A DNA stretch of 22,833 nt. Source: an uncultured bacterium (GTDB lineage: Bacteria > Bacillota > Clostridia > Lachnospirales > Lachnospiraceae). The stretch covers positions 1-22,833 of the forward strand of contig CAJMQE010000062.1 of assembly GCA_905215405.1 (NCBI GenBank), read 5' to 3'. Position numbers and translations under genes: made by a program. Under the pieces are notes generated by a model. The model searched no databases, had not been told where the DNA came from, and saw only the letters and a program-made list of their open reading frames with translations. Of the stretch, positions 12,170-19,675 are shown one piece after another (position 1 is the stretch's first letter; every line of letters begins with the position of its first letter).

Positions 12170-14227
12170 ATGTATAATGATAATTTAGATGAAAGATATG
12201 CGCTGGCAATAGACAGAATCAGAGAAATTGCCGGTGGAAGTGATAGATTACCGGATTATGTACAGGAGTATTTTACCCGTACGGCAAACTTTGTCCTGCA
12301 AATGGACGAGCTGAAGAAAAAGGTAGAAAATGAAGAGTTGCAGAAGCTTTCTATAGAGGAACTTGCAAAGTTAAATCATGCTCTTTATGAAGATATTTTA
12401 GAAGACCATTATGATGGCAGTTATGCAAATCCAGAATATGCAACGAAACAGGCAGGAGAGCCATATGGCAAGCTTTTATCATTCCTCTATGTGGAACTGC
12501 GTGGAATGATCGTTTATGTATATGAAAAGAGACAGTTCGATATGACGATCGTATTGGAATTGTTCATTGAAATCTGTTGTATGTTCGAAGCAGATGAAAA
12601 CCCAACATATAAGGAACTCTGCGATAGTATTTACTGGTATGTGAGCGACTACAGTGATGTGACAGTTGAATACAGAACAAGAGAATTACTGGATCCTCAA
12701 TTGTCATTTGCAACAGATATTATTATGAATGCAGATCTGAGTGATCTTAGATATCTGTATCAGTTTGGTGAATATATCACAGATAATGAAATTCAAACAG
12801 CAGAGTATCTGAATTCTCTGCCACAGAGTGAAATCGAAGCGATGGCAAAGACATTTACAGAAGGCTATCGGATTGGATTTATTCTTGGAAATAAGGATCT
12901 TTCCAAAAAGAAGATTGTCAATATCCGTTATAATATCGGATTTGAACGTGTTGTCAGAGAAGAAATCCGTCAGTTTGCCAAGATGGGATTGCAGACTACG
13001 ATCTATCGTGCAGCAGTCAGTACGATTAATAAGAGAATGCATTTAAGAATCGGATATTGTGCAACAAGTCCGAATAAACAGATGGATTATGATCATAGAT
13101 TTGATAATGCCATCTACATGGATCACGATTTTGTTGAACGTAAATTGGGTGCGCTGCGTGTCGCATATGAAAAATACAGTACACAGGCAGCACAGTTCGG
13201 TGGACCTGCTGTTATGGAGATATTTGGTGAAATTCCATTTGAACCGGTCAACAAAAAAGATGTATTTTTACTGGATGCAAAACAGCAGAAACTCAGTGTC
13301 AGATATAACAGTGAATCAGCGCAGATCGTCAACCGTTATATCAAGGGTGAGGAAAGAAGCTTTACGATTATTGCCTATCCTGTTCCTGAAATTGGAGCAG
13401 ACTACAAAAATATATTTGCAGAAACAGTCAGAATCAATACACTGGATTATGAAAAGTACAAAGTAATCCAGCAGAATATTATCGATGCACTAGATGGGGC
13501 ATCTTTTGTGGAAGTAAAGGGCAGAGGCAATAACCAGACCGATATGAAGGTCAGCATTATGCAGATCCCTGATCTACAGAAGCAGACGGTATTTGAGAAC
13601 TGCCTTGCAGATGTCAATATTCCGCTTGGTGAAGTATTTACATCACCAGTACTCAAAGGGACAAATGGAATCTTAAATGTCAGTGAAGTCTATTTAAATG
13701 AGCTGAAATATAAGAACCTGAAAGTTTGGTTCGAAGATGGTATGGTTGTAGATTATACCTGTGATAATTTTGCAGAGGAAGCAAAGAACAAAGAATTCAT
13801 TAAGGAAAATGTGTTATTTAACCATGACAAACTTCCAATCGGAGAATTTGCGATCGGTACCAATACGACTGCATATGTTATGGCAAATAAATATGATATT
13901 GTATATAAACTGCCAATTTTGATCGTGGAAAAAATGGGCCCTCATTTTGCTATTGGGGACACCTGTTATTCCTGGTGTGAGGATACTGCAGTATTTAATC
14001 CAAATGGAAAAGAAATTATTTCAAGGGATAATGAGATCTCCCTGTTGAGAAAGACGGACAGAGAAAAAGCTTATTTCAACTGTCATACAGATATTACAAT
14101 TCCATATGATGAAATTGGTAGTATCACATCTGTCAAACCAGATGGAAACAGAATAGAAATCATTCGAGATGGAAGATTTGTGATGGATGGAACACAGGCA
14201 TTAAATGAACCATTTGAAGAGAAATAG
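12170..14227 (+). CDS. M29-family metallo-aminopeptidase with a long N-terminal extension
   Basis: A 685-residue protein whose C-terminal half matches the M29 aminopeptidases (AmpS/aminopeptidase T/PepS), cytosolic enzymes that remove N-terminal residues from peptides. Candidate metal ligands occur in family order and spacing: E488 in PLGEVFTSP, E559 in GEFAIGTN, H592 in EKMGPHFAIG, and H639 and D641 in CHTDI. A typical M29 enzyme is about 410 residues, so the first 270-300 residues are extra. They are helix-rich (DELKKKVENEELQKLSIEEL; TAEYLNSLPQSEIEAM) and show no motif I can name. The upstream ATG at 12164 overlaps the AAGGAG site (12157-12162); ATG 12170 has correct spacing, so I chose it. 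It is last in the membrane-protein group and ends at a strong terminator. No signal peptide is present. Confidence 0.85.
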   Translation: MYNDNLDERYALAIDRIREIAGGSDRLPDYVQEYFTRTANFVLQMDELKKKVENEELQKLSIEELAKLNHALYEDILEDHYDGSYANPEYATKQAGEPYGKLLSFLYVELRGMIVYVYEKRQFDMTIVLELFIEICCMFEADENPTYKELCDSIYWYVSDYSDVTVEYRTRELLDPQLSFATDIIMNADLSDLRYLYQFGEYITDNEIQTAEYLNSLPQSEIEAMAKTFTEGYRIGFILGNKDLSKKKIVNIRYNIGFERVVREEIRQFAKMGLQTTIYRAAVSTINKRMHLRIGYCATSPNKQMDYDHRFDNAIYMDHDFVERKLGALRVAYEKYSTQAAQFGGPAVMEIFGEIPFEPVNKKDVFLLDAKQQKLSVRYNSESAQIVNRYIKGEERSFTIIAYPVPEIGADYKNIFAETVRINTLDYEKYKVIQQNIIDALDGASFVEVKGRGNNQTDMKVSIMQIPDLQKQTVFENCLADVNIPLGEVFTSPVLKGTNGILNVSEVYLNELKYKNLKVWFEDGMVVDYTCDNFAEEAKNKEFIKENVLFNHDKLPIGEFAIGTNTTAYVMANKYDIVYKLPILIVEKMGPHFAIGDTCYSWCEDTAVFNPNGKEIISRDNEISLLRKTDREKAYFNCHTDITIPYDEIGSITSVKPDGNRIEIIRDGRFVMDGTQALNEPFEEK

Positions 14228-14230
14228 AAT

Positions 14231-14275
14231 AAAAAAGTCAGAGTCATTTCATAGGAATTGGTTCTGACTTTTTTT
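14231..14275 (+). terminator. terminator of the aminopeptidase gene
   Basis: AAAAAAGTCAGA (14231-14242) pairs with TCTGACTTTTTT (14263-14274) around a 20-base loop and ends in a run of T. It lies 3 bases after the stop codon and isolates the purine cluster from the genes before it. Confidence 0.9.
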
Positions 14276-14307
14276 CGTGTTTACGGAAAATAAAAACAAT
14301 TTTTAGC

Positions 14308-14336
14308 GTAAATTGTAAAAATTCTGTACAATTTAC
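14308..14336. promoter_or_regulatory. 10-bp inverted repeat upstream of the purE promoter, candidate operator
   Basis: GTAAATTGTA (14308-14317) and TACAATTTAC (14327-14336) are perfect reverse complements separated by 9 bases. The repeat ends 3 bases before the -35 element. A third half-site, TACAATTTA (14363-14371), overlaps the -10 in the same orientation as the right arm. The site does not match the Bacillus PurR box that I know. It could bind a purine regulator or form a hairpin in read-through RNA. Confidence 0.6.
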
Positions 14337-14339
14337 CGA

Positions 14340-14368
14340 TTGACGTCAGAATTATTAGCTAGTACAAT
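14340..14368 (+). promoter_or_regulatory. promoter of the purine cluster
   Basis: TTGACG (14340-14345), exactly 17 bases, then TACAAT (14363-14368): close to consensus. Transcription would start near 14375, at the base of a small hairpin, TGGCG (14376-14380)/CGCCA (14385-14389), that could protect the 5' end. The leader is about 55 bases, too short for a purine riboswitch, and no conserved purine-aptamer bases are seen. The -35 is embedded in the palindrome TGACGTCA (14341-14348). Confidence 0.8.
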
Positions 14369-14430
14369 TTATAAGTGGCGGTTGCGCCAAAATAACAAAC
14401 AGTTAAAGAAATGAAGGAGACAAAAAAGTT

Positions 14431-14937
14431 ATGGCAAAAGTAGGAATCGTAATGGGTAGTGATTCAGATATGCCTGTAATGGCGAAAGCAGCAGACATAT
14501 TAGAAGAATTAGGTATTTCATATGAAATGACAATCATTTCTGCACACAGAGAACCGGATGTATTTTTCAATTATGCAAAAACAGCAGAAGAAAAAGGATT
14601 CAAGGTAATCATTGCCGGCGCTGGTATGGCAGCTCATCTGCCTGGTATGTGCGCAGCAATCTTTCCAATGCCAGTTATTGGCATTCCAATGCATACGACA
14701 TCACTTGGCGGAAGAGATTCCTTATATTCCATCGTACAGATGCCATCAGGAATTCCTGTTGCAACAGTAGCAATCAATGGCGGAGCAAATGCAGGTCTGC
14801 TCGCAGCTAAGATTCTCGCTACATCAGATGCGAAACTTTTAGATAGATTAAAAGCATATTCAGCAACACTGAAGGAAAGTGTTCAGAAAAAGGACGCAAA
14901 ACTTCAGGAAGTTGGATATAAGAATTACCAGAAATAG
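14431..14937 (+). CDS. purE: N5-carboxyaminoimidazole ribonucleotide mutase
   Basis: This enzyme converts N5-CAIR to CAIR in de novo purine synthesis. The 168-residue class I PurE has GSDSDMPVM at residues 9-17, the catalytic His39 in SAHREPD and GAGMAAHLPGM at 63-73. The AHREP version, instead of the AHK seen in class II enzymes, points to the N5-CAIR route that needs PurK. No purK is in this window, so it must be elsewhere or the enzyme may use AIR plus CO2. GGAG lies 11 bases before ATG. It is first in the purE-purM-purN-purD cluster. A 112-base gap with no terminator separates it from purM. Confidence 0.95.
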   Translation: MAKVGIVMGSDSDMPVMAKAADILEELGISYEMTIISAHREPDVFFNYAKTAEEKGFKVIIAGAGMAAHLPGMCAAIFPMPVIGIPMHTTSLGGRDSLYSIVQMPSGIPVATVAINGGANAGLLAAKILATSDAKLLDRLKAYSATLKESVQKKDAKLQEVGYKNYQK

Positions 14938-15049
14938 CAGGCAGTTCATATCATACGGATTCATATAGTGAAAGTTTTTATAGAAAAGTGCATCAGGCAC
15001 GATTAATTAATGTTAGTAACATAATTCACATATAAAAGGAGATTTTACA

Positions 15050-16075
15050 ATGGATTACAAAAAAGCAGGTGTTGATATTGAAGCTGGATACAGATCAGTG
15101 GAACTTATGAAAGAGCACGTTAAGAAGACTATGAGATCTGAGGTCTTAACTAATCTTGGTGGATTTTCAGGAGCTTTCTCCATGGAGAAGTTCAAAGATA
15201 TGGAAAAACCAACACTGGTATCTGGTACAGATGGTGTCGGTACAAAACTGAAAGTTGCTTTCATGATGGACAAACACGATACAGTAGGAATCGACTGTGT
15301 TGCCATGTGCGTAAATGATATTGCATGTGCTGGTGGAGAACCTCTTTTCTTCCTTGATTACATTGCGTGTGGTAAGAATGAGCCAGAGAAAATTGCGACC
15401 ATCGTAAAAGGTGTTGCTGACGGATGCCTTCAGTCCGAATGTGCACTGATTGGTGGAGAGACAGCAGAGATGCCAGGCTTTTATCCAGAAGATGAATATG
15501 ATCTTGCAGGATTTGCAGTAGGTGTTGTTGATGAAAAAGATCTGATCACTGGAAAAGACATTGCAGCTGGAGATATGCTGATCGGTATTGCATCTTCAGG
15601 TGTACATAGTAATGGCTTTTCGCTTGTCAGAAGCGTTTTTGACATGAGCGAAGAATCCCTGAATACTTACTATGATAGACTTGGTACAACTTTAGGACAG
15701 GCACTGCTTGCTCCAACAAAGATTTATGTAAAAACTCTGAAAGATGTGAAAAAGGCAGGAGTAAAGATCAAAGGCTGTAGCCATATTACAGGTGGTGGTT
15801 TCTATGAAAATGTTCCTAGAATGCTTCATGACGGTGTCAGAGCGGTCATTAAAAAAGATAGTTATGAAGTACCTGAAATCTTTAAAATGCTTCAGAATGA
15901 TGGTGATATTGCAGAGGAAATGATGTACAACACTTATAACATGGGTATTGGCATGGTCCTTGCAGTAGATCCAGCAGATAAAGAGAAAGTACTTGCAGCT
16001 GTAAAGGCAGCTGGTGAAACAGCCTATGTCATCGGTTCAGTAGAGAGCGGTGAAAAAGGAGTTACATTATGCTAA
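15050..16075 (+). CDS. purM: phosphoribosylformylglycinamidine cyclo-ligase (AIR synthetase)
   Basis: This enzyme closes the imidazole ring: FGAM plus ATP gives AIR. The 341-residue protein has the PurM-fold ATP-binding signature SGTDGVGTKLKVA at residues 58-70, the acidic loop CVNDIACAGGEPLFFLDY, GGETAEMPGFY and the C-terminal HITGGGFYENVPRML and NMGIGM motifs. Length is typical. AAAGGAG lies 9 bases before ATG. The intergenic region before it contains only small palindromes (GTGC/GCAC near 14990-15000) and no clear promoter, so it is probably read from the purE promoter. Its last codons overlap the purN start by seven bases (ATGCTAA), implying coupled translation. Confidence 0.97.
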   Translation: MDYKKAGVDIEAGYRSVELMKEHVKKTMRSEVLTNLGGFSGAFSMEKFKDMEKPTLVSGTDGVGTKLKVAFMMDKHDTVGIDCVAMCVNDIACAGGEPLFFLDYIACGKNEPEKIATIVKGVADGCLQSECALIGGETAEMPGFYPEDEYDLAGFAVGVVDEKDLITGKDIAAGDMLIGIASSGVHSNGFSLVRSVFDMSEESLNTYYDRLGTTLGQALLAPTKIYVKTLKDVKKAGVKIKGCSHITGGGFYENVPRMLHDGVRAVIKKDSYEVPEIFKMLQNDGDIAEEMMYNTYNMGIGMVLAVDPADKEKVLAAVKAAGETAYVIGSVESGEKGVTLC

Positions 16076-16665
16076 AGATAGCAGTTCTTGTGTCTGGAGG
16101 GGGTACGAACCTCCAGGCAATTATGGATTCTATTCAGAATCAGAAAATTACAAATGCAGAAATTAAAGTGGTCATTAGTAATAATGCGAATGCTTATGCA
16201 CTGACCAGAGCAAAGGAAAATGGAATTGAAGCTGTCTGCATTTCTCCTAAATCATATCCCAGCAGAGAAGAATTTAATGAAGAATTTTTAAAGAAACTGG
16301 ATTCTTATCAGGTAGATCTGATTGTCCTGGCAGGTTTTCTGGTTCGTATTCCACAGGCAATGGTACATAAATACAGTCATAGAATCATCAATATTCATCC
16401 ATCACTGATTCCATCTTTTTGTGGTGTCGGTTTCTATGGTCTTAAAGTTCATGAGGCTGCACTGGAAAAAGGCGTAAAGGTGACTGGAGCGACTGTTCAT
16501 TTTGTGGATGAGGGAATGGATACAGGAAAGATCATACTTCAGAAACCGGTCATGGTTGAAGAAGGAGATACACCGGAAGTACTTCAGAGAAGAGTCATGG
16601 AACAGGCTGAGTGGGTCATACTTCCACAGGCTATAGACATGATTGCAAATGGAAAAATTAAATAA
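16069..16665 (+). CDS. purN: phosphoribosylglycinamide formyltransferase
   Basis: This enzyme transfers a formyl group from 10-formyltetrahydrofolate to GAR. The 198-residue protein has the N-terminal LVSGGGTNLQAI (7-18), the catalytic N108 and H110 in INIHPSLIPSF, and D151 in VDEGMDTGKI, matching the Asn/His/Asp triad of the family. The segment between the HPSL motif and the next helix reads CGVGFYGLKVHEAAL, a variant often seen in clostridia, where many homologues have PGLHA-like residues. It overlaps purM by seven bases. The product feeds FGAM synthetase, encoded elsewhere. purD follows after 46 bases. Confidence 0.96.
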   Translation: MLKIAVLVSGGGTNLQAIMDSIQNQKITNAEIKVVISNNANAYALTRAKENGIEAVCISPKSYPSREEFNEEFLKKLDSYQVDLIVLAGFLVRIPQAMVHKYSHRIINIHPSLIPSFCGVGFYGLKVHEAALEKGVKVTGATVHFVDEGMDTGKIILQKPVMVEEGDTPEVLQRRVMEQAEWVILPQAIDMIANGKIK

Positions 16666-16711
16666 CAGATTATACGGAATTGTAACAGAATTTGAAAGGC
16701 AGGAATAGCAG

Positions 16712-17986
16712 ATGAAAGTTCTTATAGTTGGCGGTGGCGGCCGTGAACATGCAATCGCGTGGAAGGTAGCCCAGAGTAAAAGAGTTGATAAAATCTATTG
16801 TGCACCAGGAAATGCAGGCATTGCGGAAATCGCAGAATGTGTTCCAATTGGCGCAATGGAATTTGATAAATTAGTTGCTTTTGCAAAAGAAAAAGAAATC
16901 GATCTGACAGTTGTCGGCATGGATGATCCACTTGTTGGTGGAATTGTAGATGCATTTGAAGCAGAGAACTTAAGAATCTTTGGACCACGTAAGAATGCAG
17001 CAATTCTTGAGGGATCTAAGGCATTTTCGAAGGATCTGATGAAAAAGTATCAGATTCCAACGGCTGCGTATGAAACATTTGATACACCTGAAAAAGCAAT
17101 GAAATATCTGGAGACTTCAGATTATCCAATCGTATTAAAGGCAGATGGACTTGCACTTGGTAAAGGAGTTCTGATCTGTGAGACAAAAGAAGAAGCAATG
17201 GCTGGGGTCAAAGAACTGATGTTGGATAAGCAGTTCGGAGATGCAGGGAACAGAATCGTCATTGAAGAATACATGACAGGCCGTGAAGTATCAGTGCTTT
17301 CATTTGTTGATGGAAACACGATCAAGATCATGACTTCTGCACAGGATCACAAACGTGCCAAAGATGGTGATCAGGGCTTGAATACTGGTGGAATGGGCAC
17401 ATTTTCTCCAAGTCCGTTCTATACAAATGAAGTCGATGCATTCTGTAAAAAATATGTCTACCAGGCATCAGTTGATGCTATGAAGGCAGAAGGCAGAACA
17501 TTTAAAGGAATTATTTTCTTTGGCCTGATGTTGACAAAGAATGGCCCTAAGGTGCTGGAATATAATGCGAGATTTGGTGATCCGGAAACACAGGTCGTTC
17601 TACCAAGAATGAAGAATGATATTGTGGATGTATTTGAAGCATGCATCGATGGAACACTTGATCAGATCACACTTGATTTTGAAGATAATGCTGCAGTTTG
17701 TGTAGTACTTGCTTCTGATGGCTATCCGGTTAAATATGAAAAAGGGTTCGAAATCAAAGGGCTTGAGAACTTCAAAAATAAAGATGGATACTATGTATTT
17801 CATGCAGGATCCAAATTCAATGAGCAGGGCAAGATCGTGACGAACGGAGGACGTGTTCTCGGTGTTACGGCAAAGGGCACTGATTTGGTTCAGGCCAGAG
17901 CAAATGCTTATGAAGCAACAAAATGGATCGATTTTGATAATAAGTATATGAGAAATGATATTGGCCATGCAATTGACGAGGCTTAA
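16712..17986 (+). CDS. purD: phosphoribosylamine-glycine ligase (GAR synthetase)
   Basis: This enzyme joins phosphoribosylamine and glycine with ATP, the second step of purine synthesis. The 424-residue ATP-grasp protein opens with the glycine-rich VLIVGGGGREHAIAW (3-17). It continues with GPRKNAAILEGSKAF, the ATP-grasp core YPIVLKADGLALGKGV, EEYMTGREVSVLSF, the AQDHKRAKDGDQGLNTGGMG loop and VLEYNARFGDPETQ with metal-binding acidic residues. AGGA lies 8 bases before ATG. It is last in the purine cluster and is closed by a complex terminator 25 bases downstream. purF, purL, purQ, purH and purB are not in the window. Confidence 0.97.
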   Translation: MKVLIVGGGGREHAIAWKVAQSKRVDKIYCAPGNAGIAEIAECVPIGAMEFDKLVAFAKEKEIDLTVVGMDDPLVGGIVDAFEAENLRIFGPRKNAAILEGSKAFSKDLMKKYQIPTAAYETFDTPEKAMKYLETSDYPIVLKADGLALGKGVLICETKEEAMAGVKELMLDKQFGDAGNRIVIEEYMTGREVSVLSFVDGNTIKIMTSAQDHKRAKDGDQGLNTGGMGTFSPSPFYTNEVDAFCKKYVYQASVDAMKAEGRTFKGIIFFGLMLTKNGPKVLEYNARFGDPETQVVLPRMKNDIVDVFEACIDGTLDQITLDFEDNAAVCVVLASDGYPVKYEKGFEIKGLENFKNKDGYYVFHAGSKFNEQGKIVTNGGRVLGVTAKGTDLVQARANAYEATKWIDFDNKYMRNDIGHAIDEA

Positions 17987-18011
17987 TAGTAAATAAATTG
18001 GGGTAAATAAG

Positions 18012-18068
18012 CAGAGTTGTCTATGTAGGAAGCGCACCGGGTATGTGCTTCCTGACAACTCTGTTTTT
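18012..18068 (+). terminator. two-tier terminator ending the purine cluster
   Basis: An outer 10-bp stem, CAGAGTTGTC (18012-18021) with GACAACTCTG (18054-18063), encloses an inner 10-bp stem, AGGAAGCGCA (18027-18036) with TGTGCTTCCT (18044-18053, one G-T pair). The loop is 7 bases, and a 5-base bulge, TATGT, lies on the 5' side only. Five T follow. It is unusually long for an intrinsic terminator. Confidence 0.9.
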
Positions 18069-18104
18069 ATGCTCGTTTCAATGTACAGACAGGATGGAGA
18101 AAAT

Positions 18105-18869
18105 ATGTATAATCGCAAGGATATTGTAAAGGATTTAAGAAAATTGGGAATAAAAGAGACGGATAGCCTGATGGTACATTCGTCCATGAAAGCCATCGGA
18201 GATTGTGAAAATGGAGCTGATACAGTTCTGGATGCACTGATGGAGGCTGTAGGGGGAGGATTACTGGTGTTGCCGACACATACATGGGCATCGATGAATG
18301 AAGAGCATTCGTTGTATGATCCAATAAAGGAACCATCCTGTGTGGGGATTCTGACGGAACTTTTCCGGCAGAGACCAGGTGTTAAAAGATCATTGCATCC
18401 GACTCACTCGGTAGCAGCATGGGGGAAAGATGCCGAAAATTTTACGTCTGGACAGGAAAATGAATCAACGCCATGCAGTTTGAACAGTTGTTATCACAGA
18501 TTTTATGAAAGGAATGGCAAGATTCTTCTGATAGGCTGTACATTTAACAGAAATACTTTTTTGCATGGAGTTGAAGAATGGTTTCCAATCAAAGAAAGAC
18601 TGACAGATTGGACACTGCCTTTGAAAATACAGATGCCAGATGGTTCACAGAAAGAATGTAAGATGCAGAAACACTTTAAACCAGGTGGAATCAGTATTTC
18701 AGAATACTATGAAAAGATTAGAAAGCCTTGGATCAGGGAAGGGATCGTTAAGGAGGGCAGAATTGGAAATGCGGAAGCATATCTGATGGATGCAAAGGTG
18801 ATCGCTGACAGATTTACGGAAATTCTGAAACAGGATCGTGATGCATTTCTTGATAACAGACCCTTATAA
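18105..18869 (+). CDS. AAC(3)-family N-acetyltransferase
   Basis: A 254-residue member of the AAC(3)/YokD family (antibiotic acetyltransferase fold), which uses acetyl-CoA to acetylate an amine. Visible signatures are HSSMKAIGDCENGADTV (25-41), GGGLLVLPTHTW (50-61), the HPTHSVAAWG segment (98-107) containing the catalytic-region histidines, and IGCTFNRNTFLHGVEE (143-158). Known AAC(3) enzymes inactivate aminoglycosides, but chromosomal homologues in Firmicutes often do not, so resistance is unproven. A longer frame starts at 18045, inside the terminator stem, and is not credible. ATG 18105 has GGAG 5 bases upstream. Only about 36 bases separate it from the terminator, so its promoter is unclear; it may depend on read-through. 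Confidence 0.88.
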   Translation: MYNRKDIVKDLRKLGIKETDSLMVHSSMKAIGDCENGADTVLDALMEAVGGGLLVLPTHTWASMNEEHSLYDPIKEPSCVGILTELFRQRPGVKRSLHPTHSVAAWGKDAENFTSGQENESTPCSLNSCYHRFYERNGKILLIGCTFNRNTFLHGVEEWFPIKERLTDWTLPLKIQMPDGSQKECKMQKHFKPGGISISEYYEKIRKPWIREGIVKEGRIGNAEAYLMDAKVIADRFTEILKQDRDAFLDNRPL

Positions 18870-18945
18870 ATAGAAAAATTAAGTATGAATACGAAGAATG
18901 TAGAAGATACGTGAAGTGATAAAAAATGGTTTTGGAGGTTTAAAA

Positions 18946-19674
18946 GTGCTAAGGATAGCGGTTTGTGATGATAGCGCGAGGGAGGTCGCAAAAGTTGCAG
19001 CTTTACTGAGCGAGTACGGTAATACAGAATTTGATATTTATACATCTTCAAAAGAATTATACGAAGTGGTAAGATGCGGACTTACCAGCTACGATATATT
19101 TATTCTGGATATGGTTATGCCAGAGGTAAATGGGATTGAACTTGGAAAATTGATACGAAGAAAAATGAATCGAAGTGCAATTGTGTATCTGACCATTTCA
19201 CAGGAATTCGCGATGCAGGCTTATCAGATCTTTGCGGAAATGTATCTGCTTAAGCCAGTGGAGAAAGAAGCGTTGTATACGGCTCTTGACAGGATACAGG
19301 GAAGAATGAAAGAGCAGGCGGTCAGGATATTTACACTTCGTACGGCGCAGGGGCTCTTTACAGCATCTTATTCAGATATCATTTATATAGAAGAAGTTGC
19401 CAGAGTACTGAAAATGTTTCTGGTAGATGGCCAGGTCGTGGAAAGTGTCTACGTCAGGACTTCGTTTGAGACATCAGTGGCCGAATTGCTGGAGGCAAGG
19501 GAATTTATCCAGATCCATAAATCTTTTATTGTGAATATGGAATACATCAAAAAGATCACTTCCACACAGCTGACGTTACTCAATGACACAGTATTACCGA
19601 TCAGCAGGAGAAATACAACCAATACAAAAAAGGCATATTTGAAATTTCTTGCAGATGAGAAAGGATTAATTTAG
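18946..19674 (+). CDS. LytTR-type response regulator (AgrA-like)
   Basis: A 242-residue transcription factor. The receiver domain (1-120) has the acidic pair D8-D9, the phospho-acceptor D55 in FILDMVMPEVNG, T83 and K103 in YLLKPVEK. A LytTR DNA-binding domain follows at about 137-235, with YSDIIYIEEVAR, RTSFETSVAELL and FIQIHKSFIVNMEYIKKI. LytTR regulators bind paired 9-bp half-sites at target promoters. GTG 18946 has GGAGG 7 bases upstream; an upstream in-frame GTG at 18916 would place that site inside the gene, so I rejected it. The kinase gene starts one base after the stop. No terminator separates it from the acetyltransferase gene, so the three may be one unit. Confidence 0.93.
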   Translation: MLRIAVCDDSAREVAKVAALLSEYGNTEFDIYTSSKELYEVVRCGLTSYDIFILDMVMPEVNGIELGKLIRRKMNRSAIVYLTISQEFAMQAYQIFAEMYLLKPVEKEALYTALDRIQGRMKEQAVRIFTLRTAQGLFTASYSDIIYIEEVARVLKMFLVDGQVVESVYVRTSFETSVAELLEAREFIQIHKSFIVNMEYIKKITSTQLTLLNDTVLPISRRNTTNTKKAYLKFLADEKGLI

Positions 19675-19675
19675 T

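Noticed and set aside
14376..14430. Purine riboswitch before purE
   Set aside because: The leader is only about 55 bases and lacks the conserved aptamer core; only a small hairpin is present.
18045..18104. Longer N-terminus for the AAC(3)-type protein
   Set aside because: It would start inside the terminator stem; the ribosome site fits ATG 18105.
17600..18196. 198-codon - strand frame across the end of purD and the start of the acetyltransferase gene
   Set aside because: It reads through the purine terminator and antisense to purD; no ribosome site or family resemblance.
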